From: JALEFZ01 sp039817415 | GTDB lineage: Bacteria; Bacteroidota; Bacteroidia; J057 | Assembly (NCBI GenBank): GCA_039817415.1 | Contig: JBCBVV010000055.1 | Span: 1-42,169 of the forward strand | Length of the DNA stretch: 42,169 nt | Reading direction: 5' to 3' | In this document: positions 25,894-34,745 of the stretch, in pieces | Numbering within the stretch: position 1 is the first letter of the stretch | Layout: every line of letters begins with the position of its first letter | The notes under the pieces: model-generated | Told to the model about the DNA's origin: nothing | What the model saw: only the letters and a program-made list of their open reading frames with translations | The model's database searches: none | Position numbers and translations under genes: made by a program

Positions 25894-25967
25894 AGAAATA
25901 ACGTAATTTCACGTAAATTGACGCACCATTCCAGAACCGATGGTTCAGGGAATTGCAAAAACAACGC

Positions 25968-28900
25968 ATGGCAGGAAAGAAGAATTATCGTTTATTCCAG
26001 GTTGCCAAGGAGCTTAATGTGGGCACGGCACTGCTTGTAGATCACCTACAAGAGAAGGGCCATGAAGTGGCCAATAGGCCCAATACCAAGTTGACTCCAG
26101 ACCTCTACGAAGTATTATTGAAAAAATTTGCCTCCGAAAAGCTCATCAAAGAAAGAGCCAAAGAGCAGCAAGATGAAAAAGAGGTTGTGGAAGAGAATGA
26201 AGCTACTCTTGACAACAAAACCGTAGAAAAGGAAGATCCTGGGCCATCCGCCAATGACCTCAGGGAACAAATCAATCAAAACCCTCTTGGTCAACCCAAG
26301 AAGCGGAGAAGACGTAGTCGCTCCTCCGAAACTCCTACTGACATCAGTGAGCTTAAAGCCCCAGTTGTCAAGGAGGAAAAAGTAGTTCCTGAAAAGAAGG
26401 AAAATACCCCTGGACTTAAAGTTGTAGGGAAAGTAGATCTGGATTCTATTAACAAATCATCCAGACGAAACAATAAAACTGAGGCTAAATCAGCACCAGA
26501 GAAAAAAACTGCACCACCTGAAAAGAAGGCGCCTCCTCTCAAGCAGGAAAAGCCTGTCGCGAAAAAGGTGGAGCCTAAAGTCGAAACTCCCAAGGTGCCT
26601 GAGAAAAAAGCCACTCCTCAAACCCAAGAAGTTAAGCCTCCTGTTAAGAAAACTGAGGCCAAACCTCCCGTAGTGAAACCAGTTGCGAAAGCTCCTGAAA
26701 ACAAGACGGAAGATAAGGAAGGAGATGAGCCCAAAAAGCTGATCACTGCTGAGGAAAGAGCTCCTAGTTTGCGTGGTCTGAAAGTAATGGGTAAAATTGA
26801 ATTGCCTTCTGACCGCAAAAAACGCAAGGCCAAAGAGGAAAAGAACAAAAAGGCTGAGGAAAACAAAGCCCAGAATCAAACCAAAGCTCCTGCAAAAGAC
26901 GGCCAAAAGTCTAATGACGCTGATGGGGATGCGAAGAAAAAGCGCAGACGCAGAAAGCGAAAAAGAAAGCCTTCAGAAGGAGGAGATAACAGGGGACAAA
27001 ACACCAACAACAGAGGGGGTAACCAAGGTGGCAACAAGAAAGAAAAGCCATCTAAGAAGGAAGTGGATGAGTCCATCCGCTCCACCTTGTCTCAGTTGAA
27101 CAAAGGTCCTTCCCGTAACCGCCAACGTGCAAGACGAGCGAGAAGAGATGCAGCAGCAGAACGGAGGGAGCTTGCCGAAATGGCAGCTGCTGAAGAGGAA
27201 AAGTTGCTCGAGATTACAGAGTTCATTACCGCTAATGAATTCGCCAATCTTATCAATGTCCCTGTCAACGAGATTATCACAAAATCCTTTAGCTTGGGTA
27301 TGATGGTTTCCATCAACCAGCGTCTGGATGCGGAACTTCTTGCCCTCTTGGCAGAAGAATATGGATATGAAGTAAACTTCATTGATGTAACCGAGAAGGA
27401 AATTGAGATTGTCGAGGAAGAAGATGATCCAGCCGACTTGGAAGGACGAAACCCAATCATTACTGTGATGGGACACGTTGACCACGGGAAAACAACCCTA
27501 CTGGACCGCTTGAGAAACGCCAACGTGGCTGCAGGTGAAGCCGGGGGTATTACCCAGCACATTGGTGCATATCAGGTCCAAGTTGAAGAGGATAAGAAAA
27601 TTACTTTCATCGATACACCGGGACACGAGGCCTTTACCGCCATGCGTGCAAGGGGTGCTAAGGTAACAGACGTAGCGATTATCGTAATCGCAGCTGATGA
27701 TGCCGTGATGCCACAAACACGAGAAGCCATCAATCACGCACAGGCAGCAGAAGTACCCATGGTATTTGCCTTGAACAAGATTGATAAGCCTGGTGCAAAT
27801 CCCGACAGAATTCGTACCCAGCTTTCAGAAATGAATATCCTCGTCGAGGACTGGGGAGGAAAGTTCCAGTGCCAAGAAATCTCCGCCTTGAAAGGAGATA
27901 ATGTGGAAGATCTGCTTGAAAAAGTAATCTTCGAAGCAGAAGTATTGGAACTCCAAGCCAATCCTGATAGATCTTCAGTGGGAACCATCATTGAAGCACG
28001 CCTAGATAGGGGTCGCGGTAATGTAGCTACCCTCTTAGTGCAGAATGGAACTCTGAAGATCGGTGATGAGATGGTAGCAGGTATCCACTACGGTAAAGTA
28101 AGGGCCCTGATCGATCAGAAAGGAAATAGAGTCAAAGAAGCCGGGCCTTCCATGCCTGTACAGGTATTAGGATTGACTGGCCAGCCTACTGCAGGTGATA
28201 AATTCTATGTCTTTAAAGAAGACGGAAAAGCCAAGGATATTGCCAAGAGACGTCATGAACTCTTCCGTGAGCAACAGCTTCGTAAGAACAACCGCTTGAC
28301 CCTAGAGGAGATCGGTCGACGAAAGGCACTTGGAAACTTCGAAGAGCTGAACGTCATCATCCGTGCAGATGTGGATGGTTCTGTAGAAGCACTTTCTGGC
28401 GCCTTGATGAAACTCTCCACGGAAGAGGTACAGGTGAATATCATCTGGAAGGCTGTGGGTGCTATTAGTGAGGCCGATATCAACCTCGCCATTGCTTCTG
28501 AAGCGATCGTGATGGCCTTTAATGTTAGACCTAACGCTTCTGCAAGAAGCCTTGCAGACCGCGAAGAGGTAGATATCAGAACCTATTCCGTTATCTATGA
28601 CGCCATCAATGATGTACGCGATGCCCTTGAAGGACTTCTTTCGCCAGAAATCCGCGAGGAAGAATTGGGTACAGCAGAGATCAAGGAAGTCTTCAAAATT
28701 ACCAATGTCGGAAATGTGGCAGGTGCCTTCGTTACGACTGGTAAGTTGGAGAGAAATACGCCTATCCGCTTGATTAGAGATGGAGTAGTTATCTATCCTA
28801 AGAAAGAAGGTGTTATTGGAAGACTGGGATCGCTGAAACGATTCAAAGATGATGTCAAAGATGTGGTAGCAGGCTTTGAATGTGGTTTCACCATCGAAAA

Positions 28901-28976
28901 CTTCGAGGATCTCCAAGCCGGAGATGTGGTTGAAGCCTACAGAATCAATGAGATCAAACGTAAACTTAGTTCATAA
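25968..28976 (+). CDS. infB: Translation initiation factor IF-2
   Basis: IF-2 is the GTPase that places initiator tRNA on the ribosome. The ATG at 25968 gives MAGKKNYRLFQVAKELNVG (1002 residues; an in-frame TTG at 25953 would add 5). The IF2 N-terminal helical domain is followed by a long low-complexity stretch rich in Lys, Pro and Glu (about 75-400), usual for Bacteroidota IF-2. A second IF2_N domain (about 415-475) and the G domain come next. The G domain has GHVDHGKT (502-509), DTPGHEAF and NKIDK, followed by domains II-IV ending in GFECGFTIENFEDLQAGDVVEAY. The order nusA-infB is conserved across bacteria. Confidence 0.97.
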   Translation: MAGKKNYRLFQVAKELNVGTALLVDHLQEKGHEVANRPNTKLTPDLYEVLLKKFASEKLIKERAKEQQDEKEVVEENEATLDNKTVEKEDPGPSANDLREQINQNPLGQPKKRRRRSRSSETPTDISELKAPVVKEEKVVPEKKENTPGLKVVGKVDLDSINKSSRRNNKTEAKSAPEKKTAPPEKKAPPLKQEKPVAKKVEPKVETPKVPEKKATPQTQEVKPPVKKTEAKPPVVKPVAKAPENKTEDKEGDEPKKLITAEERAPSLRGLKVMGKIELPSDRKKRKAKEEKNKKAEENKAQNQTKAPAKDGQKSNDADGDAKKKRRRRKRKRKPSEGGDNRGQNTNNRGGNQGGNKKEKPSKKEVDESIRSTLSQLNKGPSRNRQRARRARRDAAAERRELAEMAAAEEEKLLEITEFITANEFANLINVPVNEIITKSFSLGMMVSINQRLDAELLALLAEEYGYEVNFIDVTEKEIEIVEEEDDPADLEGRNPIITVMGHVDHGKTTLLDRLRNANVAAGEAGGITQHIGAYQVQVEEDKKITFIDTPGHEAFTAMRARGAKVTDVAIIVIAADDAVMPQTREAINHAQAAEVPMVFALNKIDKPGANPDRIRTQLSEMNILVEDWGGKFQCQEISALKGDNVEDLLEKVIFEAEVLELQANPDRSSVGTIIEARLDRGRGNVATLLVQNGTLKIGDEMVAGIHYGKVRALIDQKGNRVKEAGPSMPVQVLGLTGQPTAGDKFYVFKEDGKAKDIAKRRHELFREQQLRKNNRLTLEEIGRRKALGNFEELNVIIRADVDGSVEALSGALMKLSTEEVQVNIIWKAVGAISEADINLAIASEAIVMAFNVRPNASARSLADREEVDIRTYSVIYDAINDVRDALEGLLSPEIREEELGTAEIKEVFKITNVGNVAGAFVTTGKLERNTPIRLIRDGVVIYPKKEGVIGRLGSLKRFKDDVKDVVAGFECGFTIENFEDLQAGDVVEAYRINEIKRKLSS

Positions 28977-28988
28977 AGAATATCAAAG

Positions 28989-29027
28989 CGGGGATTCATA
29001 TGATGTGAATCCCCGATAATTTTTTTT
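28989..29027 (+). terminator. Strong terminator between infB and nif3, abutting the nif3 start
   Basis: A perfect 10-bp stem CGGGGATTCA/TGAATCCCCG (28989-28998, 29006-29015), with a 7-nt loop, is followed by ATAATTTTTTTT and ends 2 nt before the nif3 ATG at 29030. It closes the infB transcript, yet nif3 has no visible room for its own promoter after it. Confidence 0.85.
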
Positions 29028-29029
29028 CC

Positions 29030-29815
29030 ATGCTTGCAAAAGATATTGCGAAAGCCTTGGAAGAATGGGCTCCCCTTCACCTCGCTGAATCCTACGACAA
29101 TGTCGGTCTCCTAGTAGGCTCTCCTCAACAGGAGGTCAATGGCATTCTCATTAACCTCGATATGACCGAAAGTGTAGTTGACGAAGCGATCGAACGTGGA
29201 TGCAACATGGTCATTGCTCACCATCCTATCTGGTTTTCAGGAAGAAAGCGACTCAATGGTGAAGATTATGTGAGCCGAACGATCATGAAAGCAGTCAAGC
29301 ACGATATATTGCTTTATGCTTTCCATACCAACTTGGACAACATCAGGACTGGTGTCAATGAGAAAATTAGCGAGAAGCTTGGACTAGAAAATCTCAGTAT
29401 TCTCAAACCCAGGTTCCCAGCTGAAGATATTGGAGCAGGTATGATAGGTGATTTACCCTCACCTATGAAAAAAGAAGATTTCCTGCACAAGGTAAAGGAT
29501 GCTTTTAACTGTGGTGGAATCAGGTATGCTGATTTTCCAACTGAAGAAATCAGTAGGGTGGCTGTATGCGGGGGCTCAGGAAGCTTTCTTACAGCTGAAG
29601 CCATCAAGGCTGGAGCAAATGCCTTAGTCACTGCTGATATCACTTACCATAAATTTTTTGACAACGAAGGGAAGATTCTTCTTATGGATATTGGGCATTA
29701 TGAGTCTGAGCAATTTACTTCTGAGCTGATCATGAAGTATTTATCAGATTTTTTTCCTAATTTTGCCATCCATTTATCCAAAATTCGAACCAATCCCGTC
29801 CGATATTTTGCATAA
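29030..29815 (+). CDS. Nif3-like dinuclear metal-centre protein
   Basis: The 261-residue protein belongs to the Nif3/YbgI/YqfO family, hexameric proteins with a two-metal site, sometimes listed as GTP cyclohydrolase I type 2 although activity is unsettled. Marks are LAESYDNVGLLVG (19-31), the metal-binding His64-His65 in VIAHHPIWFSG, HTNLDNIRTGVNEKI, and the C-terminal DIGHYESEQF with the further His and Glu ligands. It is the short form without the PII-like insert found in many Bacteroidota homologues (about 365 residues). The zinc-ribbon gene follows after 73 nt, a pairing I recall as common in this phylum. Confidence 0.9.
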   Translation: MLAKDIAKALEEWAPLHLAESYDNVGLLVGSPQQEVNGILINLDMTESVVDEAIERGCNMVIAHHPIWFSGRKRLNGEDYVSRTIMKAVKHDILLYAFHTNLDNIRTGVNEKISEKLGLENLSILKPRFPAEDIGAGMIGDLPSPMKKEDFLHKVKDAFNCGGIRYADFPTEEISRVAVCGGSGSFLTAEAIKAGANALVTADITYHKFFDNEGKILLMDIGHYESEQFTSELIMKYLSDFFPNFAIHLSKIRTNPVRYFA

Positions 29816-29888
29816 TGCCTGAAACCTGATTTCGTACAATCAGATAGAAGGCCAACATTGTTAAACCCATTTTTTATAAATAGATCGT

Positions 29889-30644
29889 ATGAGCACAAAT
29901 CCGGTAGAAGAAAGGTTAAAATCATTGACTTTGCTACAAGTATTGGATTCGAAACTTGACGAAATCCACCGTCTACGCGGAAGCTTGCCAGAGGAAGTGA
30001 GTGACCTTGAGGATGATCTTGAGGGGCTGGAAACGCGCAAAAACCGTATCCAGGAAGAAATCGATAGGTTGAATCAGGATATTGCTGACAGAAAAGCCAG
30101 AATACAAGAATTCTCCGCTGCTATCAAGAAGTATGAAGAGCAGCAAATGAACGTAAAGAATAACAGGGAATACGAAGCCCTGAGAAAGGAAATCGAATAC
30201 GCCAACCTCGAGATCCTTACTTCAGAAAAGAAAATCAAACAGTACGGAGACCAAATCGTCCAGAAGGAAGAACTGCACGGTACTACTTCTGAACGTGTAG
30301 AGGAGAAGAGAAAAGAGCTCGACGACAAGAAGAAGGAGCTGGAAGTCATTATCGAAGAGACGAAAGTAGAGGAGAAAAAGATTCTTAGCGAAGTAGAAAA
30401 AGCTGAGAAGAAAGTAGAGCAAAGATTCCTTGATGGTTATCGTAAGGTTCGTCAGAACATGAGAAACGGACTGGCAGTGGTGATGACTGACCGTGCTGCG
30501 TGCGGGGGTTGTTTCTCCATTATCCCTCCTCAGGTTCACATTGAATTGAAGCAAAGAAGTAGAATGATCCACTGTGAAAACTGTGGAAGAATCCTAGTTG
30601 ACGAATCATTCTTTGAAGAAGCAAAGGAAGTGGCTACCGTTTAA
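29889..30644 (+). CDS. Coiled-coil protein with C4 zinc ribbon (CT398/DUF164-like)
   Basis: The 251-residue protein is a long antiparallel coiled coil (about 15-190, runs such as LEDDLEGLETRKNRIQEEID and EKRKELDDKKKELEVIIEE). It is capped by a C-terminal zinc ribbon with four cysteines: CGGC in RAACGGCFSIIPPQ and CENC in MIHCENCGRILVDE. This is the CT398/DUF164 architecture of cytosolic proteins; a chlamydial member was linked to sigma-54 and type III secretion, but the general role is unknown. It follows the Nif3 gene and ends in a strong terminator. It probably shares the nif3 transcript. Confidence 0.88.
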   Translation: MSTNPVEERLKSLTLLQVLDSKLDEIHRLRGSLPEEVSDLEDDLEGLETRKNRIQEEIDRLNQDIADRKARIQEFSAAIKKYEEQQMNVKNNREYEALRKEIEYANLEILTSEKKIKQYGDQIVQKEELHGTTSERVEEKRKELDDKKKELEVIIEETKVEEKKILSEVEKAEKKVEQRFLDGYRKVRQNMRNGLAVVMTDRAACGGCFSIIPPQVHIELKQRSRMIHCENCGRILVDESFFEEAKEVATV

Positions 30645-30674
30645 GACCACGTAAGAAAATATTGATCTTTTGTG

Positions 30675-30703
30675 AAGCCCTCCATCCTTGGAGGGCTTTT
30701 TTT
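30675..30703 (+). terminator. Intrinsic terminator after the zinc-ribbon gene
   Basis: A 10-bp stem (AAGCCCTCCA/TGGAGGGCTT) with a TCCT loop runs into a seven-T tract, ending the nif3-zinc ribbon transcript. Confidence 0.92.
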
Positions 30704-31042
30704 CGTTAATCCAAAGTAGTTAAGGATAATTTTTTTACCGTTCCCCCCAAAAAACCATGGCGTTAAAAGTATTTTAACAATTTAGATGCAATTACATCGG
30801 GGATAACGGGTCCTTTTAAAAGCAAAATACGATGTAATTAATCAGGACTTTTACCTCTGCCCCGCATACCAAAATTGGGGATATTGAGTGAACCTTCTCT
30901 CCCCCTTTTCAGGTAGTTTACTAAATAATACAAACCATCCCACATTCAGGTAGTATAAGACAAGGAGCCTCCAATCCTGTACTTATGTCGGTTGCCTAAC
31001 AGCTTTTAAGGGATCAGTTAGTCTTTTTTGAAGAAAATAATC
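30704..31042. other. Leader region with inverted repeats
   Basis: This gap holds no ORF I can support. It contains a 7-bp palindrome (30762-30778) and a perfect 10-bp inverted repeat AATTACATCG/CGATGTAATT (30790-30799, 30830-30839) 30 nt apart. There are also two copies of TTCAGGTAGT in its second half. No consensus promoter is clear. Confidence 0.45.
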
Positions 31043-32512
31043 ATGAAGGGAATAAAGATATATGGCTTGATGTTGCTGGCTGTCTTCTTAGGGAGTCAGG
31101 CACATGCATTCCTTCTCCCAAAAGAACAGATCGAAACTTACTTATTTCGCTTTGAACTGGAAGGTGCCAAAAAACTTTCCCTTCAATTGACCAATGAAGG
31201 CCACAAACAATTCTATGTAGCACATAGCCAGATGTATAAGTACTTCGCTACGCAGGATCCTAAATTGGCCAATGAAATCAGAAAAAACTGGAATACCTAT
31301 ACCGCAGCTGTTTCCAAACTCCCTGACTCCGAAAAAGATATATACTTATCTGAACTTCATGGCAAACGTGCGATTATGGAGTTTTTGGAAAGAAAATACG
31401 TCACAGCCTCTCGCTTTGGCAGAAACTCCTTTAATCTCGTCAACTCCTACAAAAAGAAATATCCAAACAGTGCCGAAAGTCTAAAGATGCAGGGCCTTTT
31501 CAATGTTGTCTTGGGAAATGTACCAAGAAGATATCAATGGATAGCCAATCTCCTTGGCTTCAAAGGAGATCTCAAAAAGGGCCTTAGACAATTAGAAAAT
31601 GCAGGGAAATACAGCAAAATCCTTCGACACGAGGCGCAGTTGATTCTCTGTACCATAGAGAAGAGCATGTTGGATAGGCCACAAGAAGCCATTGTACGTC
31701 TGGAAAAAGCCAGAGCCAAATATGGAAAGAATATCCTGCTGGATTACTTATATGCTAGTGGCTTACTCCGACTAAAGAAAAATGAGGAGGCGCTTGTCGT
31801 CCTGAATCGCAGCCAGCTATATGACTTTAATAAAGTTCAATTCATCCCCTTTTGGGATTTTTTGCACGGCAAGGCCTGCTACTACAAAAATGATTTATCA
31901 GGTGCACAAAAACACTTGGCTCTATTCGTAAGAGGCTACAAAGGCAAATTGATGCGCACAGATGCCTACTTCAGATTAGGGATGGCATTGACACTCAAAA
32001 AAAGGTATGACCTTGGAAAACCATTCTTTGAACTGATTGCGAAGGAAGAACATGGAGGGTTTGATGAGGATGAGTATGCGCAGTATATGGCCAAAAAATT
32101 TTCAGAAAAGGAACCTGACGCCATTACCTTATCTCTTTTTCAGGCCAGGAATTACTTTGATGGGGGGTATTACTCAAAATCTAGTGCCATTCTACGTCAA
32201 TTGAAGATCTTTTTGCCCAAGGATTCCAAGCACCGGACAGAGTTGAATTATCGCTTTGCAAGAATATACCATAGCCTCGGCAAATTAGATCAGGCCTCCA
32301 CCTATTACAATGCAAGCATTGAGGCAAATGGGGCAGATAAAGATGTTTATCTCAAGGCTTATGCTTCTTATTTTCTTGGAGAAATAGCCAGGGAAAAGGG
32401 AGAACGCCAAACTGCCAAAAGCAAATATGAGAAGGCCTTGACATATGAAAATTATTTTTACCAGTCAGGGCTGGAAAATCGATGTAAGGCGGCGCTAACC
32501 AACCTAAAATAA
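31043..32512 (+). CDS. TPR-like secreted protein, TTC39/IML2 (DUF3808)-like
   Basis: From the ATG at 31043 the protein has 489 residues (a TTG at 31028 would add 5), starting with a signal peptide MKGIKIYGLMLLAVFLGSQAHA. The rest is helical repeats. The motif LFNVVLGNVPRRYQWIANLLGFKGDLKKGLRQLENA, followed by LILCTIEK and LDYLYASGLLRLKKNEEAL, resembles the TTC39/IML2 family known from eukaryotes and present in Bacteroidota. TPR-like pairs near the end are YRFARIYHSLGKLDQASTYY and YFLGEIAREKGERQTAKSKYEKAL. A periplasmic scaffold role is likely; function unknown. It converges on a small secreted-protein gene 22 nt away. Confidence 0.75.
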   Translation: MKGIKIYGLMLLAVFLGSQAHAFLLPKEQIETYLFRFELEGAKKLSLQLTNEGHKQFYVAHSQMYKYFATQDPKLANEIRKNWNTYTAAVSKLPDSEKDIYLSELHGKRAIMEFLERKYVTASRFGRNSFNLVNSYKKKYPNSAESLKMQGLFNVVLGNVPRRYQWIANLLGFKGDLKKGLRQLENAGKYSKILRHEAQLILCTIEKSMLDRPQEAIVRLEKARAKYGKNILLDYLYASGLLRLKKNEEALVVLNRSQLYDFNKVQFIPFWDFLHGKACYYKNDLSGAQKHLALFVRGYKGKLMRTDAYFRLGMALTLKKRYDLGKPFFELIAKEEHGGFDEDEYAQYMAKKFSEKEPDAITLSLFQARNYFDGGYYSKSSAILRQLKIFLPKDSKHRTELNYRFARIYHSLGKLDQASTYYNASIEANGADKDVYLKAYASYFLGEIAREKGERQTAKSKYEKALTYENYFYQSGLENRCKAALTNLK

Positions 32513-32534
32513 GAAAGGAAAATTGGCTGGAGAC

Positions 32535-33110
32535 CTATGGAGTAGCTTTAGCTCGGTAAGGATCAGCCTTTCCTATCCCATCCAAGGTCCGAAGACGCCA
32601 TCCACGCTTGCCGATTCGATACACCTCTTTTCCGGCAAGACGGGCAATGAGTCCTGAACCCAAAATGCCTGCTGCTAGCAAAAAATCACCTCTCTTAGGT
32701 GTTTCACCTGTAACTAAGGTATTCACGGAGGAGGTGCCAATCAGAATTCCCCCCGTTACCAAGGAGGATCGATAATAACCCATTCGCATCATCCTTGCAT
32801 AGGTTCTCGGAGCATAGTAAATCAAGCCGATTTGGTGGATAGGAATATAGTCTCTTACGGTGCGGACTGCCTCTTCATTTTCCCCCGGAAGGCGGATGTT
32901 TTTGGCTATTACGACCATAGAGTCGCTTATGGTTACGATATGACCGTTGTAATCATTTCGCTCCTCCTTCATCCGAAAACGAATAAAATCACCTTCATGA
33001 AAGGTAATCCTTTTGAACCTATTAACGTTTTCAAGTGATAATACCTTCTGGCTATATATACTTGAACTTAGGAGTATAAAGAACAGCAGCATCGAGCAAA
33101 AGAGACGCAT
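32535..33110 (-). CDS. Secreted hypothetical protein
   Basis: The 191-residue protein has a clear signal peptide (MRLFCSMLLFFILLSSSIYS). The mature part begins beta-rich (ITFHEGDFIRFRMKEERNDYNGHIVTISDSMVVI), resembling an SH3-like barrel. A hydrophobic stretch at about 119-160 (LVTGGILIGTSSVNTLV, FLLAAGILGSGLIARLAG) may be one or two membrane helices, and the protein ends in a basic tail (YRIGKRGWRLRTLDG). I recall similar small proteins in other Bacteroidota without function. It stands alone, convergent with the TPR-like gene; a membrane-attached periplasmic protein is the best guess. Confidence 0.7.
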   Translation of the reverse strand: MRLFCSMLLFFILLSSSIYSQKVLSLENVNRFKRITFHEGDFIRFRMKEERNDYNGHIVTISDSMVVIAKNIRLPGENEEAVRTVRDYIPIHQIGLIYYAPRTYARMMRMGYYRSSLVTGGILIGTSSVNTLVTGETPKRGDFLLAAGILGSGLIARLAGKEVYRIGKRGWRLRTLDGIGKADPYRAKATP

Positions 33111-33277
33111 GAGTTTTTGGGCTTGGATGGAGCAATAAGTTTAAGGTAAATGAAAGTTACCTATATGCACCGGAAGAAACAATCCTATAAAGGTTTAGTC
33201 AGCAAAAATATTCATTTTTAAATGAATATGATCATACACGAAAACAGAGACGAAAGAGCAAAACCAAGGGTTGTCAA

Positions 33278-33305
33278 TTGCGCAAAAAAGTAACACATAA
33301 TTTCC
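33278..33305 (+). promoter_or_regulatory. Candidate promoter of the tRNA-Leu locus
   Basis: TTG (33278-33280), 17 nt and TAATTTCC (33298-33305) are a partial match to the Bacteroidota promoter; the start would fall near 33312, at the expected 5' end of the tRNA. Confidence 0.3.
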
Positions 33306-33312
33306 CAATTAT

Positions 33313-33397
33313 GAGGATTAGGCGGAATGGGTAGACGCGCTAGATTCAGGTTCTAGTGGGAGTTAATCCTGAGGGGGTTCGAGTCCTCTCCGTACGA
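33313..33397 (+). tRNA. tRNA-Leu(CAG), possibly 5'-defective
   Basis: From 33322 the D arm (GCGGAATGGGTAGACGCGC), the anticodon stem CTAGA/TCTAG with loop TTCAGGT (anticodon CAG, 33346-33348), a long class II variable arm and the T arm GGGGG-TTCGAGT-CCTCT are plainly those of a leucine tRNA. The 3' acceptor strand CCGTACG (33390-33396) with A73 calls for CGTACGG at positions 1-7. The bases there (33313-33319, GAGGATT) do not pair, and position 8 is A instead of the near-universal T. The gene therefore looks broken or replaced at its 5' end; it may be a pseudogene. Confidence 0.65.
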
Positions 33398-33544
33398 AGA
33401 ATAATTGATGACCTCTTTAAAAGTATAACAGCTGAGAGGCAATCTAAAGATCTCATTGCATCAAGATAAAAGCCAATAGGATCATCGAAAAAAAAACTGA
33501 AATCGCAGAATCCAAGCCCGAATTAGGATAACCCTAGGAATCTA

Positions 33545-34678
33545 TCACCCCAACAACTCCAATACCTGGTAAATCGTCAAACCAAAGAAGTTTCCAATCG
33601 CAAAGTTGATCGCACTTAGGGTCAAGCCTGAGACCACGATTTCACGATTGTCCAACTTATTAGCGACAGGCCCAATGAAGGGTGTGCTAAAGACGCCCGA
33701 AACTAGCGTTATCATCACTGTATCGGCATCAATCTTAAAGATTCGTGCAAGGAGGGCATGCAGAAGAAGATTTCCCAGCATAATCGCCCCCATAAAGCTC
33801 AATAAACCTCCAGCTTGTTGGAGGAAAGACTGAATGTCCGTCGTGGCGCCAATAGCAATACAGAAAATCAGAAAAATGTATTCTCCCGTTTCATACGTCA
33901 AAGGCATCTTCCTGATGTTGGGCACAAAAGAGACTAACATACCCATCAAGGTGAGTCCAATCATCACAAAAATGATGTTCAATTCTCCAAAGATGAGCAT
34001 TGAACATCCAGCAATGATCCCTACACAAAGACCACCCAGCAAAACAGAGATGACAATGTTTCTGACACTTCTCCCTGGGCTTGTCCTGACTTCTTCAGCT
34101 TCCTCGGCTTCTTGTCCACCACTTATTTCCTTGGGGAAGGGTCGTAAAAATGTCCTGTAAAAACCATGGAGAACCGATAAAACAATGACCAATAATATCC
34201 CAGACAACATCAAATCGGTTAGTGTAACCCCAGGAATTAAGACATCCTCTGATGCACCCAACATCTTCCCTACTGCTGTCATATTTGGCGTACCCCCTGT
34301 CCACACGGTGGCCGTCATCGCAGCTGAAAGTTGAGGATAAGGCACCCAGTCATGCCCTAGCTTCGCCACAGCGACGACTACGGTAGATAAGCTAATCAAG
34401 TACAAACCATAAGAGATCGCCGTAGGTCGAGCGAGTCTAAGCCATTTGGGAACATCTGCCGAAAAGAGAAGAATGGGGATGGCAAGAGCAACCGTGATAT
34501 CTGTGCTTTGGTGAAGAATTTCTTCAGGAATCTCCCAAACATTCCCTAGAATAATCCCCAATACGTAACACCAAAAAGCCACACTTAGCCAACCAATCAA
34601 TTTAACCTTGGGCTCCAGCCATAACAAAAGCCCTGGGAGCAGCACAAAGAGAAGAGGGAATATGATGTAGGAGGCCAT
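33545..34678 (-). CDS. DUF819 family integral membrane protein
   Basis: The 377-residue protein is almost entirely membrane helices (about ten) with one cytosolic loop (about 175-200, QEAEEAEEVRTSPGRS). The DUF819 family marks are visible: ALAIPILLFSADVPKWL, TATVWTGGTPNMTAVGKML (a re-entrant-like segment after the first repeat), IFLIFCIAIGATTDI and FSTPFIGPVANKL. The family is related to transporters with two inverted repeats; substrates are not known. No signal peptide is needed. It is preceded, on the minus strand, by the terminator of the upstream pair, so it has its own promoter. Confidence 0.88.
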   Translation of the reverse strand: MASYIIFPLLFVLLPGLLLWLEPKVKLIGWLSVAFWCYVLGIILGNVWEIPEEILHQSTDITVALAIPILLFSADVPKWLRLARPTAISYGLYLISLSTVVVAVAKLGHDWVPYPQLSAAMTATVWTGGTPNMTAVGKMLGASEDVLIPGVTLTDLMLSGILLVIVLSVLHGFYRTFLRPFPKEISGGQEAEEAEEVRTSPGRSVRNIVISVLLGGLCVGIIAGCSMLIFGELNIIFVMIGLTLMGMLVSFVPNIRKMPLTYETGEYIFLIFCIAIGATTDIQSFLQQAGGLLSFMGAIMLGNLLLHALLARIFKIDADTVMITLVSGVFSTPFIGPVANKLDNREIVVSGLTLSAINFAIGNFFGLTIYQVLELLG

Positions 34679-34719
34679 AAGACAGGATTTGGTCGAAAAT
34701 AATCATTCCCCTATATAAA

Positions 34720-34745
34720 AACAGGTCCGACCATAAGATCGGACC
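34720..34745 (-). terminator. Terminator of the Bcp/PagL-like transcript
   Basis: On the minus strand GGTCCGA/TCGGACC (34739-34745 with 34724-34730, loop 8 nt) is followed by TGTTTTTA. It lies about 130 nt after the stop of the PagL-like gene. Confidence 0.75.

Noticed and set aside
26180..27180. Lys/Pro/Glu-rich repeats inside infB as a separate repeat element
   Set aside because: Low-complexity linkers are normal in Bacteroidota IF-2 and the reading frame is unbroken.
33313..33544. Integrative element at the tRNA-Leu gene
   Set aside because: No integrase, no repeat of the tRNA 3' end and no foreign-looking genes are found nearby; the defect is at the 5' end, whereas integrations usually affect the 3' end.
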